Assembly: GCA_946902875.1 (NCBI GenBank)
Contig: OX336349.1
Coordinates: 20,793,891 to 20,857,890, forward strand
Reading direction: 5' to 3'
DNA from: Nematopogon swammerdamellus
Lineage: Eukaryota; Arthropoda; Insecta; Lepidoptera; Adelidae
Length of the DNA stretch: 64,000 bases
Shown here: positions 52,401 to 59,923 of the stretch, piece by piece
Layout: each line of letters begins with the position of its first letter
Position numbering within the stretch: the stretch's first letter is position 1
Made by a program: the position numbers and the translations under genes
Notes under the pieces: model-generated
Databases searched by the model: none
What the model saw: only the letters and a program-made list of their open reading frames with translations
What the model was told of the DNA's origin: nothing

Positions 52401-53758
52401 GCTGCGGCGGCAGCGGGCGGCGGCACGGCGGAGGCGTGCCCAGGTGCAGGTGGCCACGCTGCGGCGGCAGCGGGCGGCGGCACGGCGGAGGTGTGCCCAG
52501 ACGAGTTCGGCCACGCTGCGGCGGCAGCGGGCGGTGGCACGTCGGAGGCGTGCCCAGGTGCAGGTGGCCACGCTGCGGCGGCAGCGGGCGGCGGCACGGC
52601 GGAGGTGTGCCCAGACGAGTTCGGCCACGCTGCGGCGGCAGCGGGCGGTGGCACGTCGGAGGCGTGCCCAGGTGCAGGCGGCCACGCTGCGGCGGCAGCG
52701 GGCGGCGGCACGTTGGATGTGTGCCCAGTTGAGTGCGGCACGGCGGTTGCACTCGGCCAAGCGTCACGGGCGGTGACTGCTGCGGCGGCGGCGTATGGCG
52801 GGAGAGCGGCAGCGTACAGCGGTGTATCTGGCCACACAGCGGGGGCGGCGGGCGGCGGCGGCGCAGTCGGCTCCGCGACGGCGGGTGCCGGCTCGGCCGG
52901 GGTCGCGGCGGCGGCGTCATACTGCGCCTCCTGCTCCCGCCGGTGTTCGCTGTGCGCTCTCACCCAGTTTTCGAGCCGACCGCGCTGTAGCTCGTTGTCT
53001 TCGTCGTCGCTCGATGAGGCCTGGTCGAGCTGGTCGGCTTGCAAGCGTGCGATCCGCGCCTTCATGACACTGGCGCGCGCGGTTGCTTGTTTGGCGCGCG
53101 CAGTTGCCTGCTCGGCGCGCGCAGTTGCCTGCTCGGCGCGCGCAGTTGCCTGCTCGGCGTGGGCAGTTGCCTGCTCGAGCTCGACCTGTGCGAGCTCCTC
53201 TTGTTGCGCGAGCTCCGCACGTAGCCGCCTCGAAGACACGGTCGACCGGGCAGATCGCGTTCTGCGCCCGGCGGACGCTTGCGAGCGTGGCGGGGCGACG
53301 CGCGACGCGGCGACGCGCGGCACCGGACACTGCACTGAGTCACATTGCACTTCGACGTCATCGCTGCGCGGGGCGCGTACGGGCGCCGCGCTCGGTGCGA
53401 TGACGTCATCGCGGCGCGGAGCGTCCGCGGGCTCGGTGCCCGGTGCTCTGACGTCACTACGGTAAGTGACGTCGGCGCGCGTCGCGGTACACTGCACTGT
53501 CGCACTTGTGTCCGTCGGGGACGACGTCCCCGTCTCACAGCTCGTCGTTCTCCCGTGGCTGTCCGAGGTCGTAGGCGGCGACACGATGAGCCCCGGCGCG
53601 GGTGCTCCTCCAACCGGCGGCACACGCGGCACGTCACACGGCGGCGTGACGTGCTCCGACGTGGATGCTCCTCCTGTCGGCGGCACACGCGGCGGCTCGT
53701 CGCGCTGCGGGTCGGTCCTCGGCAGCCTCGCGTTCTTCGTAGACCGAGTGATCGGCAT
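46430..53758 (-). CDS. BEL/Pao Gag-Pol polyprotein, intact (2,442 residues)
   Basis: It encodes structural Gag and all enzymes for reverse transcription and integration in cytoplasmic particles and the nucleus. Start: the first ATG (53758, MPITRS) lies 26 bases inside the 5' LTR boundary. The frame is open further upstream, but only from a GTG in the LTR. Order (residues from MPITRS): Ser/Arg-rich N-terminus; coiled coil about 173-243 with EQATARA heptads; Ala/Pro repeat about 345-768; Gag domain of DUF1759 type 800-945; Cys/His zinc cluster 1020-1080; DUF1758-type protease, D1133 in LLDEGSTVTMID; RT about 1400-1576 with D1462 and YMDD 1538-1541; RNase H D1719, E1763, D1793, D1839; integrase HHCC zinc site (H2062, H2068, C2099, C2102) and D2135, D2197, E2242; C-terminal DUF5641-like domain 2323-2418. 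The last 12 residues are encoded in the 3' LTR. No frameshift or missing catalytic residue seen. Confidence 0.95.
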   Translation of the reverse strand: MPITRSTKNARLPRTDPQRDEPPRVPPTGGASTSEHVTPPCDVPRVPPVGGAPAPGLIVSPPTTSDSHGRTTSCETGTSSPTDTSATVQCTATRADVTYRSDVRAPGTEPADAPRRDDVIAPSAAPVRAPRSDDVEVQCDSVQCPVPRVAASRVAPPRSQASAGRRTRSARSTVSSRRLRAELAQQEELAQVELEQATAHAEQATARAEQATARAEQATARAKQATARASVMKARIARLQADQLDQASSSDDEDNELQRGRLENWVRAHSEHRREQEAQYDAAAATPAEPAPAVAEPTAPPPPAAPAVWPDTPLYAAALPPYAAAAAVTARDAWPSATAVPHSTGHTSNVPPPAAAAAWPPAPGHASDVPPPAAAAAWPNSSGHTSAVPPPAAAAAWPPAPGHASDVPPPAAAAAWPNSSGHTSAVPPPAAAAAWPPAPGHASAVPPPAAAAAWPNSSGHASDVPPPAAAAAWPHSSGHAAAVPHSSGHASAAACPHQSGHAAAVPPPAAAAAWPHSSGHAAAVPQSSGHASAAACPHQSGHAAAVPPPAAAAAWPHSSGHAAAVPHSSGHASAAACPHQSGHAAAVPPPAAAAAWPSASGHAATAAAACPHPSGHAATAAAACPHPSGHASAVPPPAAAAAWPSASGHAAAAAAACPHPSGHAATAAAACPHPSGHAATAAAACPHPSGHAATAAAACPHPSGHASAVPPPAAAAAWPPACGHASAVPPPTAAAACPPASGHAAAVPPHAAAAAWPSVSPPAAAMPSPTYSAALPSALPHAAAAAAAATGPYENVARTKLPKFLYDLPLFDGAPEKWLRYRAAYRNTERYFSSFENAARIGHSLRGQAEVAVSSRLAAAAGAEELVTALERRFGQPNALVKMELGKLRALPKLPDNAREICTFASRVSNIVQAVVGLGHEHLLHSVELVQAVTDKFTAIMKNNWLRHPERTTDPRPALVVLSAFLEEEADRWSTDATLELGGERKGTTEQRRGEQKRGAEKSYAAGSDDGLEAKAEKKCPACSAKHHLPDCHRFKSADLDDRWKLVKKEGVCFKCLKSQHRCRSCKAKKCGIGGCSRAHHALLHNAARREETATTSTEVAAAATRADRVLLKIVPVVLSGPATTIETHALLDEGSTVTMIDSTVAELLGAKGRPDPLRVMGIGGAQVDATGSRRVTIKIRGKHAEEVHELIDARTVDRLRFPGQGIARSKLQGCSHLTGLQSMLAYQHASPTLLIGQDNWPLIVSREIRSGRRDEPVASRTQLGWVLHGGRSSVTTPLGSCAHATEDSFEEMARHHFQLESLGVEPRKQKSDPEERALRVLDATTRRRPDGRYETGLLWRHDTFSMPDNREAAYKRLTNLEKKLERDHDLKIAYHEQMKHTIANGYAEPATSTPTPGRTWYLPHFAVVNPAKAKIRIVLDAAAKTKGVALNDLLLPGPDLLQSLPAVLMKFRQHPVAVSADIREMFLQIRVRDEDRDALRFLWRERPTTPPKEYRMTSVVFGAASSPCTAIYIKNRNAAENGKDQPEAADAVVSNHYMDDYLQSFASAREARRVSQAVADIHAKAGFELRGWASNHRQAIDAPSVPQHVAIGGHTPFEKTLGMQWDTSTDRLGYALSFRRAAPEVIDGRRTPTKREALSLVMSLFDPLGLVSPVTTPAKQLLQETWRLGTSWDEELPDELQAQWTNWVTSLKALEHVQVPRCYDVCRSDSVELHTFVDASETAYAAAVYWRFQRSDGSVEVALVSAKSRVAPLKPTSVPRLELQAALLGARLATSAEQGHTWTPARRYFWSDSRTVLAWIRSDPRTFATFVAHRLAAIEELTKVNEWRWVPTGENVADDATRQTPDDFGMSHRWFRGPAFLRQEEARWPKENQRQPTPDSGEERAIATCAVVTNPDGGATPDAGRFSSWLRLLRATARVILFVELCRAKRQSACAARRKRTRSDKSPTRRKSARARRNHTGGSGKDGRAYEPLTAHHLKAAELLLTKTSQRQAFAVEMGRVERDQPPAADDRLRQLSLRIDSDGVLRLRSRIAATAGVHEAQLHPAVLDGDHPYTRLYVDHVHRQLHHGGIETVVNELRQRCWIVRLRPTVRTVVRRCRLCLLRRTPPSSPPTGDHPEARLAHHSRPFTYVGLDYFGPIEVTVGRHREKRYVALFTCLTTRAMHLEMAASLSTDSAICALRRFIARRGCPRQICSDNGTNFKGAETELRDAYKGAADAAANRQIEWRFIPPGAPFMGGAWERLVRSTKEALRFTLHERFPREETLATLLAEAEMTVNSRPLTHVPVTPDEPEALTPNHLLLGAGCHTPPQGTFDAEDDHARAQWRRAQRLADNFWQRWVQEYLPELQYRREPRGRGRVPEVGDVVIIADPNLPRNTWPRGRVAATYPGPDGVTRVVDVLTAGRLFRRPVKKLVVLPTEEDRDERRRRENVANDDSSAASAS
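46470..46479 (-). other. Polypurine tract
   Basis: Minus strand GGCGGGAGAA directly before the TGTGGCG start of the 3' LTR, the usual plus-strand primer site. It has one C, so it is imperfect. Confidence 0.6.
51457..52726 (-). repeat. GC-rich coding tandem repeat in Gag
   Basis: Encodes about 420 residues built from blocks such as VPPPAAAAAWP, SGHASAV and AAAACPHPSGHA (units of about 12-20 residues, mixed order). At the DNA level it is a GCGGCGGC-rich minisatellite without stops in several frames, which creates long shadow frames (up to 671 codons plus, 635 minus). The Gag frame keeps recurrent Trp/Cys and Gly-His positions. Confidence 0.85.
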
Positions 53759-53765
53759 CTTCAAT

Positions 53766-53783
53766 CCGGCGCCGAATGAACCA
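53766..53783 (-). other. Primer-binding site
   Basis: Minus strand TGGTTCATTCGGCGCCGG, one base after the 5' LTR. It begins TGG, complementary to a tRNA CCA end, so the primer tRNA would end CCGGCGCCGAATGAACCA. I cannot name that tRNA with confidence. Confidence 0.65.
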
Positions 53784-53784
53784 A

Positions 53785-54678
53785 TGTTCCGGATCGACGC
53801 TCGGGAAGCGGTGGACTGTATTTTCTTGACTGGATCGGCAAGACGCCCGGCCACTCGGTCGACGACACGCAGTACGTGAGATAACGAACGGGCACGTAAA
53901 TAATACGCCGGTGCTCAGTACAGTAACAGGGCGGCCTGTTACTGGAGCAACCACGGACGTAAACGGCGGGCTTGCGGTTGTGCGGGGCGACGCAAGCGTG
54001 AGACGCGCAGCGGAGAGAGAGGGACGGCGATAGAGCACTGGCAAGCTCGACGTAGGCACGACGATTCAACCGCTTCGGCGGGAATGTAGGCTTGCTGGCT
54101 CTTGAAGTTTTCTTGCTGTCTTCCAGTCGCTCTTCCTAGTGGTCCTCTCTCCCCGGTTGCTTGCTGCGGTCTGCCGAGCCGGTGCAATGGCACCTATATT
54201 TATATGACTCCCCGCCCGCTCGGCGCAGCGTGCTCACGCCGCTCGATAATGCGCGGGCGGGGGTAATAGGCGCCCGGCTCGGCTATGAGTCCCGTTACGC
54301 GACTCTAACGCCCCCTACCTTGCCTCACTCGTCTCGTCCGTGTGTACTCCAGTAAAAGGCCGACCAGATATATTTCTTTATTCAATAAAACTTATATCTA
54401 ACCTAGTTAATATGTTATAACAGCTAATTAAACCTAACGGGCTAGATCTTACCGGCTAACTTATTCTACGATTTTGTATATATATTTATTTCTTAATAAT
54501 TAACTTATGTCTAATTTATATGCTATCTTACTTATACCTAGCCCGTGCCTATGCTATTCTATGCTAACTTATGAAACCTATTCTATAACTACGCCGGCCG
54601 CTGCCTAACTACGCTAATTCCTATTCTAATTTTCCTAACTACGATGCGCTGGCTGCGGAGCTGTCGTCGTTCGCCACA
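53785..54678 (-). repeat. 5' LTR of the BEL element
   Basis: 894 bases, starting (minus) TGTGGCGAACGACG and ending CCGGAACA. No difference from 45576-46469 found by eye. Confidence 0.93.
54194..54205 (-). promoter_or_regulatory. Candidate TATA box in the 5' LTR
   Basis: Minus strand ATATAAATATAGG, followed by a GC-rich leader of about 400 bases to the primer-binding site. A poly(A) signal AATAAA (54377-54382, minus) lies upstream of it, which fits better with a start site further upstream (an alternative ATATAAATTAG lies near 54510). The promoter choice is therefore unresolved. Confidence 0.4.
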
Positions 54679-54815
54679 ATATATATAGATTTACATCTGT
54701 TCCGAACGGTGAAGCAGCAGGTGTCCGGCAGAAAAAAATCACACGCTGACCGGATTCGAACCTCGGACCTCTCGCAAGAGAAGCCGACGATCAGACCACT
54801 CGACCACCCGCCGCT
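54679..54815 (-). mobile_element. tRNA-derived SINE, head part (other side of the BEL insertion)
   Basis: Continues the SINE of 45317-45575: GTTCCGAACGGTGAAGCAGC, CACACGCTGACCGGATTCGA, ACCTCGGACCTCTCGCAAGA and CACTCGACCACCCGCCGC, which is the tRNA-like head with boxes B and A on the minus strand. Confidence 0.8.
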
Positions 54816-55063
54816 ATGCGTGTACTGACTGACAGAAGGCGACCTTTTTTATATCCTTACAAGAAATTGTTCCAAGGTTTTCAACTTACATACATTGTAC
54901 CTAATATAAAATATTATTTCCCAACACTCACTATAGTTTGAATTTTTTTCCTTGAATGCAGATCGTCTTGTGAAATAGTCATATATTTTTATTAGCCCAA
55001 ACTCAGTGGTTTGCGAGTGAAATCAACACGGAGGAACCAGCCAGTATTTCGGTGCCAGCGTTT

Positions 55064-55560
55064 TAACGAGACGGAAGTTAACTTTACATACATACATACA
55101 TAACACACGCTGTATCCCGACAATCAGGGTAAGCAGAGTAATCGGTGTTGTGCTATAAGGACTCTGGTAAATTACAGCACAACACCGACCACCACGCTTA
55201 GCACAGTATACGGACAAGACAACTATCAAGCAACAATTAAGACACGAAGAACCCACCTGCTGCATGACTAGGTGGAAGGACTGCGCCAAGGTGAGAAGTG
55301 GCTATCCTGTCGCCCTTTAGCGCAGTATCTTGTCCTTATCCCTTAGTCGCCTCTTACGACATGCACGGGGAGAGATGCAGTGGGGCTATTCTTTTTAAGT
55401 ACCGGCCCCACACGGAAGTTAACTTTCTCCATACAAAATCGTCTTTCGGGGTTTATGTTTTTTGTACCCCCCTAAATCTTATTCGATTTTTACAATTCGT
55501 TTTTTGTTGTAATAAGTATAGTCGAATCTACGTTCATGTCTTGTTATTTTTTTAATATCT
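55064..55560. mobile_element. Element with GACGGAAGTTAACTTT end, split by a retroposon
   Basis: The left end ACGAGACGGAAGTTAACTTT and, after the insertion, TCTCCATACAAAATCGTCTT and ACCCCCCTAAATCTTATTCG match the MITE at 62135-62447. The other terminal repeat was not found. Confidence 0.55.
55086..55411 (-). mobile_element. (TATG)n-family retroposon with target duplication
   Basis: (ACAT)n start, CACACGCTGTATCCCGACAA, TTACAGCACAACACCGACCA, GTCGCCCTTTAGCGCAGTAT and ACCGGCCCCACACGG. The duplication AAGTTAACTTT (55075-55085 and 55416-55426) may extend to ACGG on both sides. The head and microsatellite tail are both present, so it is full-length. Confidence 0.75.
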
Positions 55561-56438
55561 AAAGTAATAATGACTCAATAAAGGTTAATGAACTTCATGA
55601 TATCAAAAAATAAAAAAAAATAAAAAATTTTCGCTCGAAATACAAATTTTTAGCTCCGTTTTTGTAGCTATATTTCACATAACAAAAAAAAAAAAAAAAA
55701 AAAATGACCGGAATATAGATTGGACTGTCCTCAAGACAAGAAATTTTTTTTGTAAAAATGACTCAATAAAGCTTAATGAATGAACTTCATGACATCAAAA
55801 AATTAAAAATTAAAAATGTTTTGTTCGAAAAACAATTTTTTACTCTGGCCTCGTATATTTATTCTAAACAAAAAATACAGGTAAGTAGATTAGACTGTCC
55901 TTATTATAAGAAAAAATAATGATAAAAATCGGTCATAGTTTTAGGGGTTGGGAAACATGGTCCATGTTGGGAAAACAGAATTTTTTTGAATGGACGATTT
56001 CGCATGTAAAAAATATTACCTCTATGACTAGCCTTCTTAAGTTCGAGATTTACGTATAGTGTTCACGCCATTTCGCAATCCACGTACTTATATTTACTTT
56101 ACAGAACAATGTATTTTCACAAAATGAGGTTAAACAAACATAATTTATACACTCGAAGATTTCAACATTATTATGACCATCAAGCCCTTTAAAACGCATT
56201 CTCGAGAGAAGGTAATATTTACTTTAGTCATTCGGTCGCCTTCGACGAGACGACGACGATGGCGTGGCGTGCATATCACAGCTCGAAAGAATTTTCACAT
56301 TTCATTGCAAGCTTACGTCATTGTCACTTCTTGACGTCACTTCAGTCACGGACGGACACCGCGTGCATGCATACAGTCCACGCGCGAGCTCCGAGTAATC
56401 GGTGGCTGTGGAAACAAAATGAAGAACAGAATTTTCAG
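55561..56438. other. Unassigned AT-rich stretch
   Basis: GACTCAATAAAGNTTAATGA with a following CTTCATGA segment occurs twice (55570 and 55760) and again at 62300, so the 55.0-kb element may extend to about 55900. A poly(A) of about 21 lies at 55684. No genes. Confidence 0.3.
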
Positions 56439-56439
56439 G

Positions 56440-56586
56440 TGTACCACGGGCAAAAAAAATTTCCCGTGGTACCACTGGGTGTACTATGGGCAAAAAAAAT
56501 TGCCCGTGGTACCACTGGGTGTACTACGGGCAAAAAAAATTGCCCGTGGTACCACTAGGTGTACAACCTGGTGGTACCACGGGCAA
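56440..56586. repeat. Palindromic tandem repeat, about 61-bp units
   Basis: CCCGTGGTACCACTGGGTGT and ACTATGGGCAAAAAAAATT recur about three times. Adjacent GTACCACGGGCA segments point the opposite way, so the block can fold on itself. A 99-codon frame crosses it without meaning. Confidence 0.65.
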
Positions 56587-56602
56587 TAAACGATATTTAT
56601 TA

Positions 56603-56895
56603 CTAACTTTTGCCCGCGGCTTCGCTCGCGTGAAATTCGTATTTAAAAAGAAGAAAGTAAGTAAGCCCGCTACCGTACCTTTATCTCGGCGCGCGGAACA
56701 ATTCGGTTTGTATGAGAGCAACATCTTAGCGTAACCGGAACTTTTATTTAGCCTATCCTGTGTCCCATATAATTATATGCGTTTGTACTAAGTTTCATCG
56801 AATTCAGATGATCGGCTTAAGAGTTATGCTCGGAGTTATGGAGGAACATACATACAGAAAAGATTTCTAAAAACTTCAATTTAGTTTTATTTATA
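56603..56895 (-). mobile_element. Lep1-type Helitron, 5'-truncated
   Basis: The 3' end (minus GCGAGCGAAGCCGCGGGCAA, then AAGTTAG in place of AAGCTAG) and body (AGATGTTGCTCTCATACAAA; GATCATCTGAATTCGATGAA) are present. The 5' TCAATACTAATAATAAAT end is missing. TGCTCGGAGTTA contains a small duplication of AGTTATG. Confidence 0.65.
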
Positions 56896-57173
56896 GCAAA
56901 ATATATTTTATGCTTTGGCAGCCACCGTGTTTAGGTTTATTCGAGGGTTTATTCAATATAATTTATGCGTTAACGATTAACGATAACTTGGACTTAATAA
57001 CAGTGTCAATAACTTCTACATATGTATATTAAATTTTATGACCGCTGATGATTTATTTATAAGTTGCGTATTTTATGTTAGCATTCTATTTATCCCCATT
57101 TACATTGAAAGTTGACAAGGTTGGCTCGAAGAAATAACTTTTATAAACTTTTTGCGCTCTTTTTTTTTTTTTA

Positions 57174-57411
57174 TGTATTCCGGTATGGGTGACTGAGTCG
57201 GAGGGGCCAAAGCGCATGCTCCGACCAGCCAATATCACCTCCGAGAAGGTAGGTGCCATACCGGAGACTTCCCTGGATTGCTGGCTATACTGGACTAGAG
57301 GAGAACACAGCCGAGGCTGCTATGCGGCCATCTTACATCCAGTACGGTGGTACCAACCCAGTCGGCTACAATTTGAGCCTACCACCTAGTAAGGCGCAAG
57401 GGAATCTAATG
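57174..57411 (-). mobile_element. tRNA-type SINE tail and core, head missing
   Basis: T-run, then TATGTATTCCGGTATGGGTG, GAGGGGCCAAAGCGCATGCT, GGACTAGAGGAGAACACAGC and CCACCTAGTAAGGCGCAAGG. It stops before the tRNA-like head. Confidence 0.7.
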
Positions 57412-57559
57412 GTCCTAGCGTTTTTTTTTAATAATTTACTTTCTATTACGGTTGTCTCTATATTTGTAATTTACTAAGTATTTACATGTAACTGTTTATA
57501 TGTAAATATTATGTTTTCAACATGTAAGTATTTTTTTATGTCGCGTCGCGCCGAGCCAC

Positions 57560-58330
57560 CCATAAGGTGTCTAACGACGACTATGGTCATTCGGTCGTAC
57601 GCGGTGGTTGCGAATGTCATGCCGGCCTGACAGCCTATTCATTCACGCCTCTCTTGAAGGACCCGAGGGGAACTATATGGGGGGACTTGGGGGGAATTAT
57701 GTGGGCAGGGAGAGCGTTCCAGAGTTTACCAGTTCTGTGGAGGAAAGATCTGCATAACCGATTAGTACGCATCCGTGGTACGTGGGCAGGGATTTCATCC
57801 CTATACGCTGGACTTACCATCCCTGCCCAGTGCGCGTTGTGCGGAGGTGGGAAGGGGACGGCGGCGGGATCGCGTTAAACAGCTCTTCCGAGCATTGCCC
57901 ATTTCCCCATGGAATAAGCGATAGATCACACTTAGGGCGCCGACATCCCTACGGAATTGCAGTGGCACTAGATCGTGGCACACGTCGGGGTCACTAGCCG
58001 CACGGCTCGACGCTGGATCGAATCGCTGAGCCATCCCACAAGAGCTAACAGTACTCCAAGCAGGACATAATCTGCGATTTATACAAAAGCAGCCTTTGGC
58101 CCGGCGTGAAGTACCGTCGCACCTTATTGAGTACGCCCAGCTTTTTAGAAGCCAGCTTGGCCTTGCCCTCAATATGGCGCCGAAAGTTTCGGTCGTGCCA
58201 TAGTTGGAGGTGGTCGCTTAATTTTAGCGACGTGTCCTGGAATGAAGGAGCCGGTGTGAACGCCGCTCTCTTCGCACTGAACGCGCAAACTCGTGTCTTG
58301 GAAGCTTTTAATTCGAATGTACGAGTATTG
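57560..58330 (-). pseudogene. C-terminal third of a non-LTR reverse transcriptase, frameshifted
   Basis: Reading the minus strand from 58330: KTRVCAFSAKRAAF, LSDHLQLWHDRNFRRHIEGK, ASKKLGVLNKVRRYF, SQIMSCLEYC, QRFDPASSRAASDPDVCHDL, PLQFRRDVGALSVIYRLFHG. A frameshift follows, then RMRTNRLCRSFLHRTGKLWN and ALPAHI...GSFKRGVNE. The order matches the thumb-to-C-terminus region of Jockey/CR1-like LINE ORF2. Several frame changes and stops make it dead. A LINE 3' UTR (GTCATGCCGGCCTGACAG) follows to about 57541. Confidence 0.8.
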
Positions 58331-58564
58331 AGTATGTAATGAATCTATTTAATTACATGTTAAATGTGTAAGTATTTTATAATTTTGTATTTTTTAACTC
58401 TTTTTCATTTAAATTCGCACTACTCACTTACCCACAATCCCAGGCATGGCTGACAGAGAATGCCATTAGACTTTAAGTCTGCGTTTTGTCACTTCTTTTG
58501 TGCAATAAATTATATACGTATAAATTGTTTTTATACCTATAGTAGTATTAATTAGTGTTTTTTT

Positions 58565-59225
58565 ATGGATAGCGCGACATGTGGCGTCGTTTCACCTACA
58601 AGTAGGTGTCTAGCGATGGAGAGTCTGTGTTGCACGGGGATTGCGAATGCCATGCCGGCCTGACAGGAGCCTTTTCACGCTCCTTTTGAAAAACCCCAGG
58701 CTGTACTTGGGAGGAAATAGGTGGGCAGGGAGTGCGTTCCACATTTTCGCACACTATCGCAGTCGCTGTTTATGTTTAAAAAGCGTATAATGTCTCACTT
58801 TCTGGAACGATAAATTACTCGCTATTTATGGATTAGAGTCTAATGTTAGTTTTCTCTGTATATTTCATTCGTGTATATTTGTATGTATTTATATATTTTT
58901 ATCTATTTATTTATATTTATATTGTATAATTTGTTGAAATTATCTACATCATTCTTATTTGTTCTCTGCCACTCCACACTCATTCATGATAACCCAAAGG
59001 TTGGCTGGAGGAGAACGCCTACGGCGTTAAGTTGTACCTTTTGCAAAATTTTTAAAAGGCAATAAACATATTTTGATTTGATTTGATTTGATTTTCCCAG
59101 TTCTGTGAATAAAAGTCCTACAGAACCGCTTGGTGCGCATCCGTGGTAGGTCGATTGAATAGGGGTGCATCCCATGCCCAGTACGCGTAGTGCAGAGGTG
59201 GAATTGAGAAATAAGCACATTTGAT
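58565..59225 (-). pseudogene. LINE ORF2 C-terminal remnant split by another LINE
   Basis: The minus strand from 59225 gives IDLPRMRTKRFCRTFIHRTG. It is then interrupted at 58749-59090 and resumes with WNALPAHLFPPKYSLGFFKR and a degenerate tail to 58565. It is closely related to 57560-58330. The empty site is TTTTC in the uninterrupted relative at about 57725. Confidence 0.65.
58749..59090 (+). mobile_element. LINE 3' end inserted with target duplication ATTTTC
   Basis: 342 bases ending AAGGTTGGCTGGAGGAGAAC, TTTTTAAAAGGCAATAAACA and (TTTGA)n. They are flanked by ATTTTC at 58743-58748 and 59091-59096. The 3' UTR is related to that at 32278 and 40514. No ORF is retained. Confidence 0.65.
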
Positions 59226-59401
59226 TTGATTTTATTTGATTTAAAATGTGCAATTTAAATGTGCAATGTGTTTAATTTCGTATCTTTTTAAATGGATACC
59301 ACCGCAGTTTGTGAATGCGGTATAAGCATAGACTCCGACGAAAACTGGATATCATGTGTCGTTTGTCCGAAATGATATCACGGCGCTTTGAGTAAAGAAT
59401 A

Positions 59402-59768
59402 AAAAAAAATCTGTTAAGTGCGAGTTTTACTCGCGCACTGAGGTTTCCGTATCTATCCGCTATTATCCGCCTATCTTTTGTCTTTCAACAGTGCAATGTA
59501 TAAAAGCCTTTGGCGCCATCTATTATTCAATAGTGTGACTAATCGATTTTTCGGACGTTTGTTGAATGGGAGCCCCCCTTAATTTTTAACATTTTCTTAT
59601 TTTTCTTATTTGTTGTTATATCCGCCATAGTATAGTAACACATATTCTGTGAAAATTTCAACGGGCTACCTATTACGGTTCAAGAGATACAGCCCTCGGA
59701 CAGACGGACGGACGGCGCGGCGGCGGAGGCTCAGTAATAGGCTTCCGTACGGGATACGGAAACCTAAA
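59402..59768. mobile_element. AAGTGCGAGT-family element
   Basis: CTGTTAAGTGCGAGTTTTAC, GCACTGAGGTTTCCGTAT, CAACGGGCTACCTATTACGG, TTCAAGAGATACAGCCCTCG, (GGAC)n and GTACGGGATACGGAAACC. Nearly full length. Confidence 0.6.
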
Positions 59769-59923
59769 AAAAAATCGGTCAATAGGTTCTAAAGCCCTTG
59801 CTATCCAGCGTGGAAATACAGCGAGTGTTTTAGGTACCCTTCTTCGCGGTCATTTCGGGGACAGTTTGAACGAGATTTTTTATATATTATATGGTATTTT
59901 AGCTGTTGAATAAATAAATTCAT

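Larger units (their letters stand above)
45576..54678 (-). mobile_element. Complete BEL/Pao LTR retrotransposon
   Basis: 9,103 bp, transcribed from right to left. Two 894-bp LTRs (TG...CA) are identical as far as I can see, and the target duplication is ATATA (45571-45575 and 54679-54683). The order is 5' LTR, primer-binding site, one polyprotein, polypurine tract, 3' LTR. Domain order (protease, RT, RNase H, integrase), the DEGST protease motif and a single ORF place it in BEL/Pao. It has no env-like ORF. All catalytic residues and the reading frame are intact, so it may be active. It is GC-rich against an AT-rich host background and lies antisense to the PKG gene. Confidence 0.95.

Noticed and set aside
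51450..53465. 671-codon plus-strand frame and the 635-, 526-, 460- and 407-codon frames over the Gag repeat
   Set aside because: They are alternative frames of a GC-rich coding minisatellite, without domains; the Gag-Pol frame carries all recognised motifs.
53759..53854. N-terminal extension of the polyprotein into the 5' LTR
   Set aside because: The extended frame starts with GTG at 53854, not ATG, and would translate the primer-binding site. The first ATG is at 53758.
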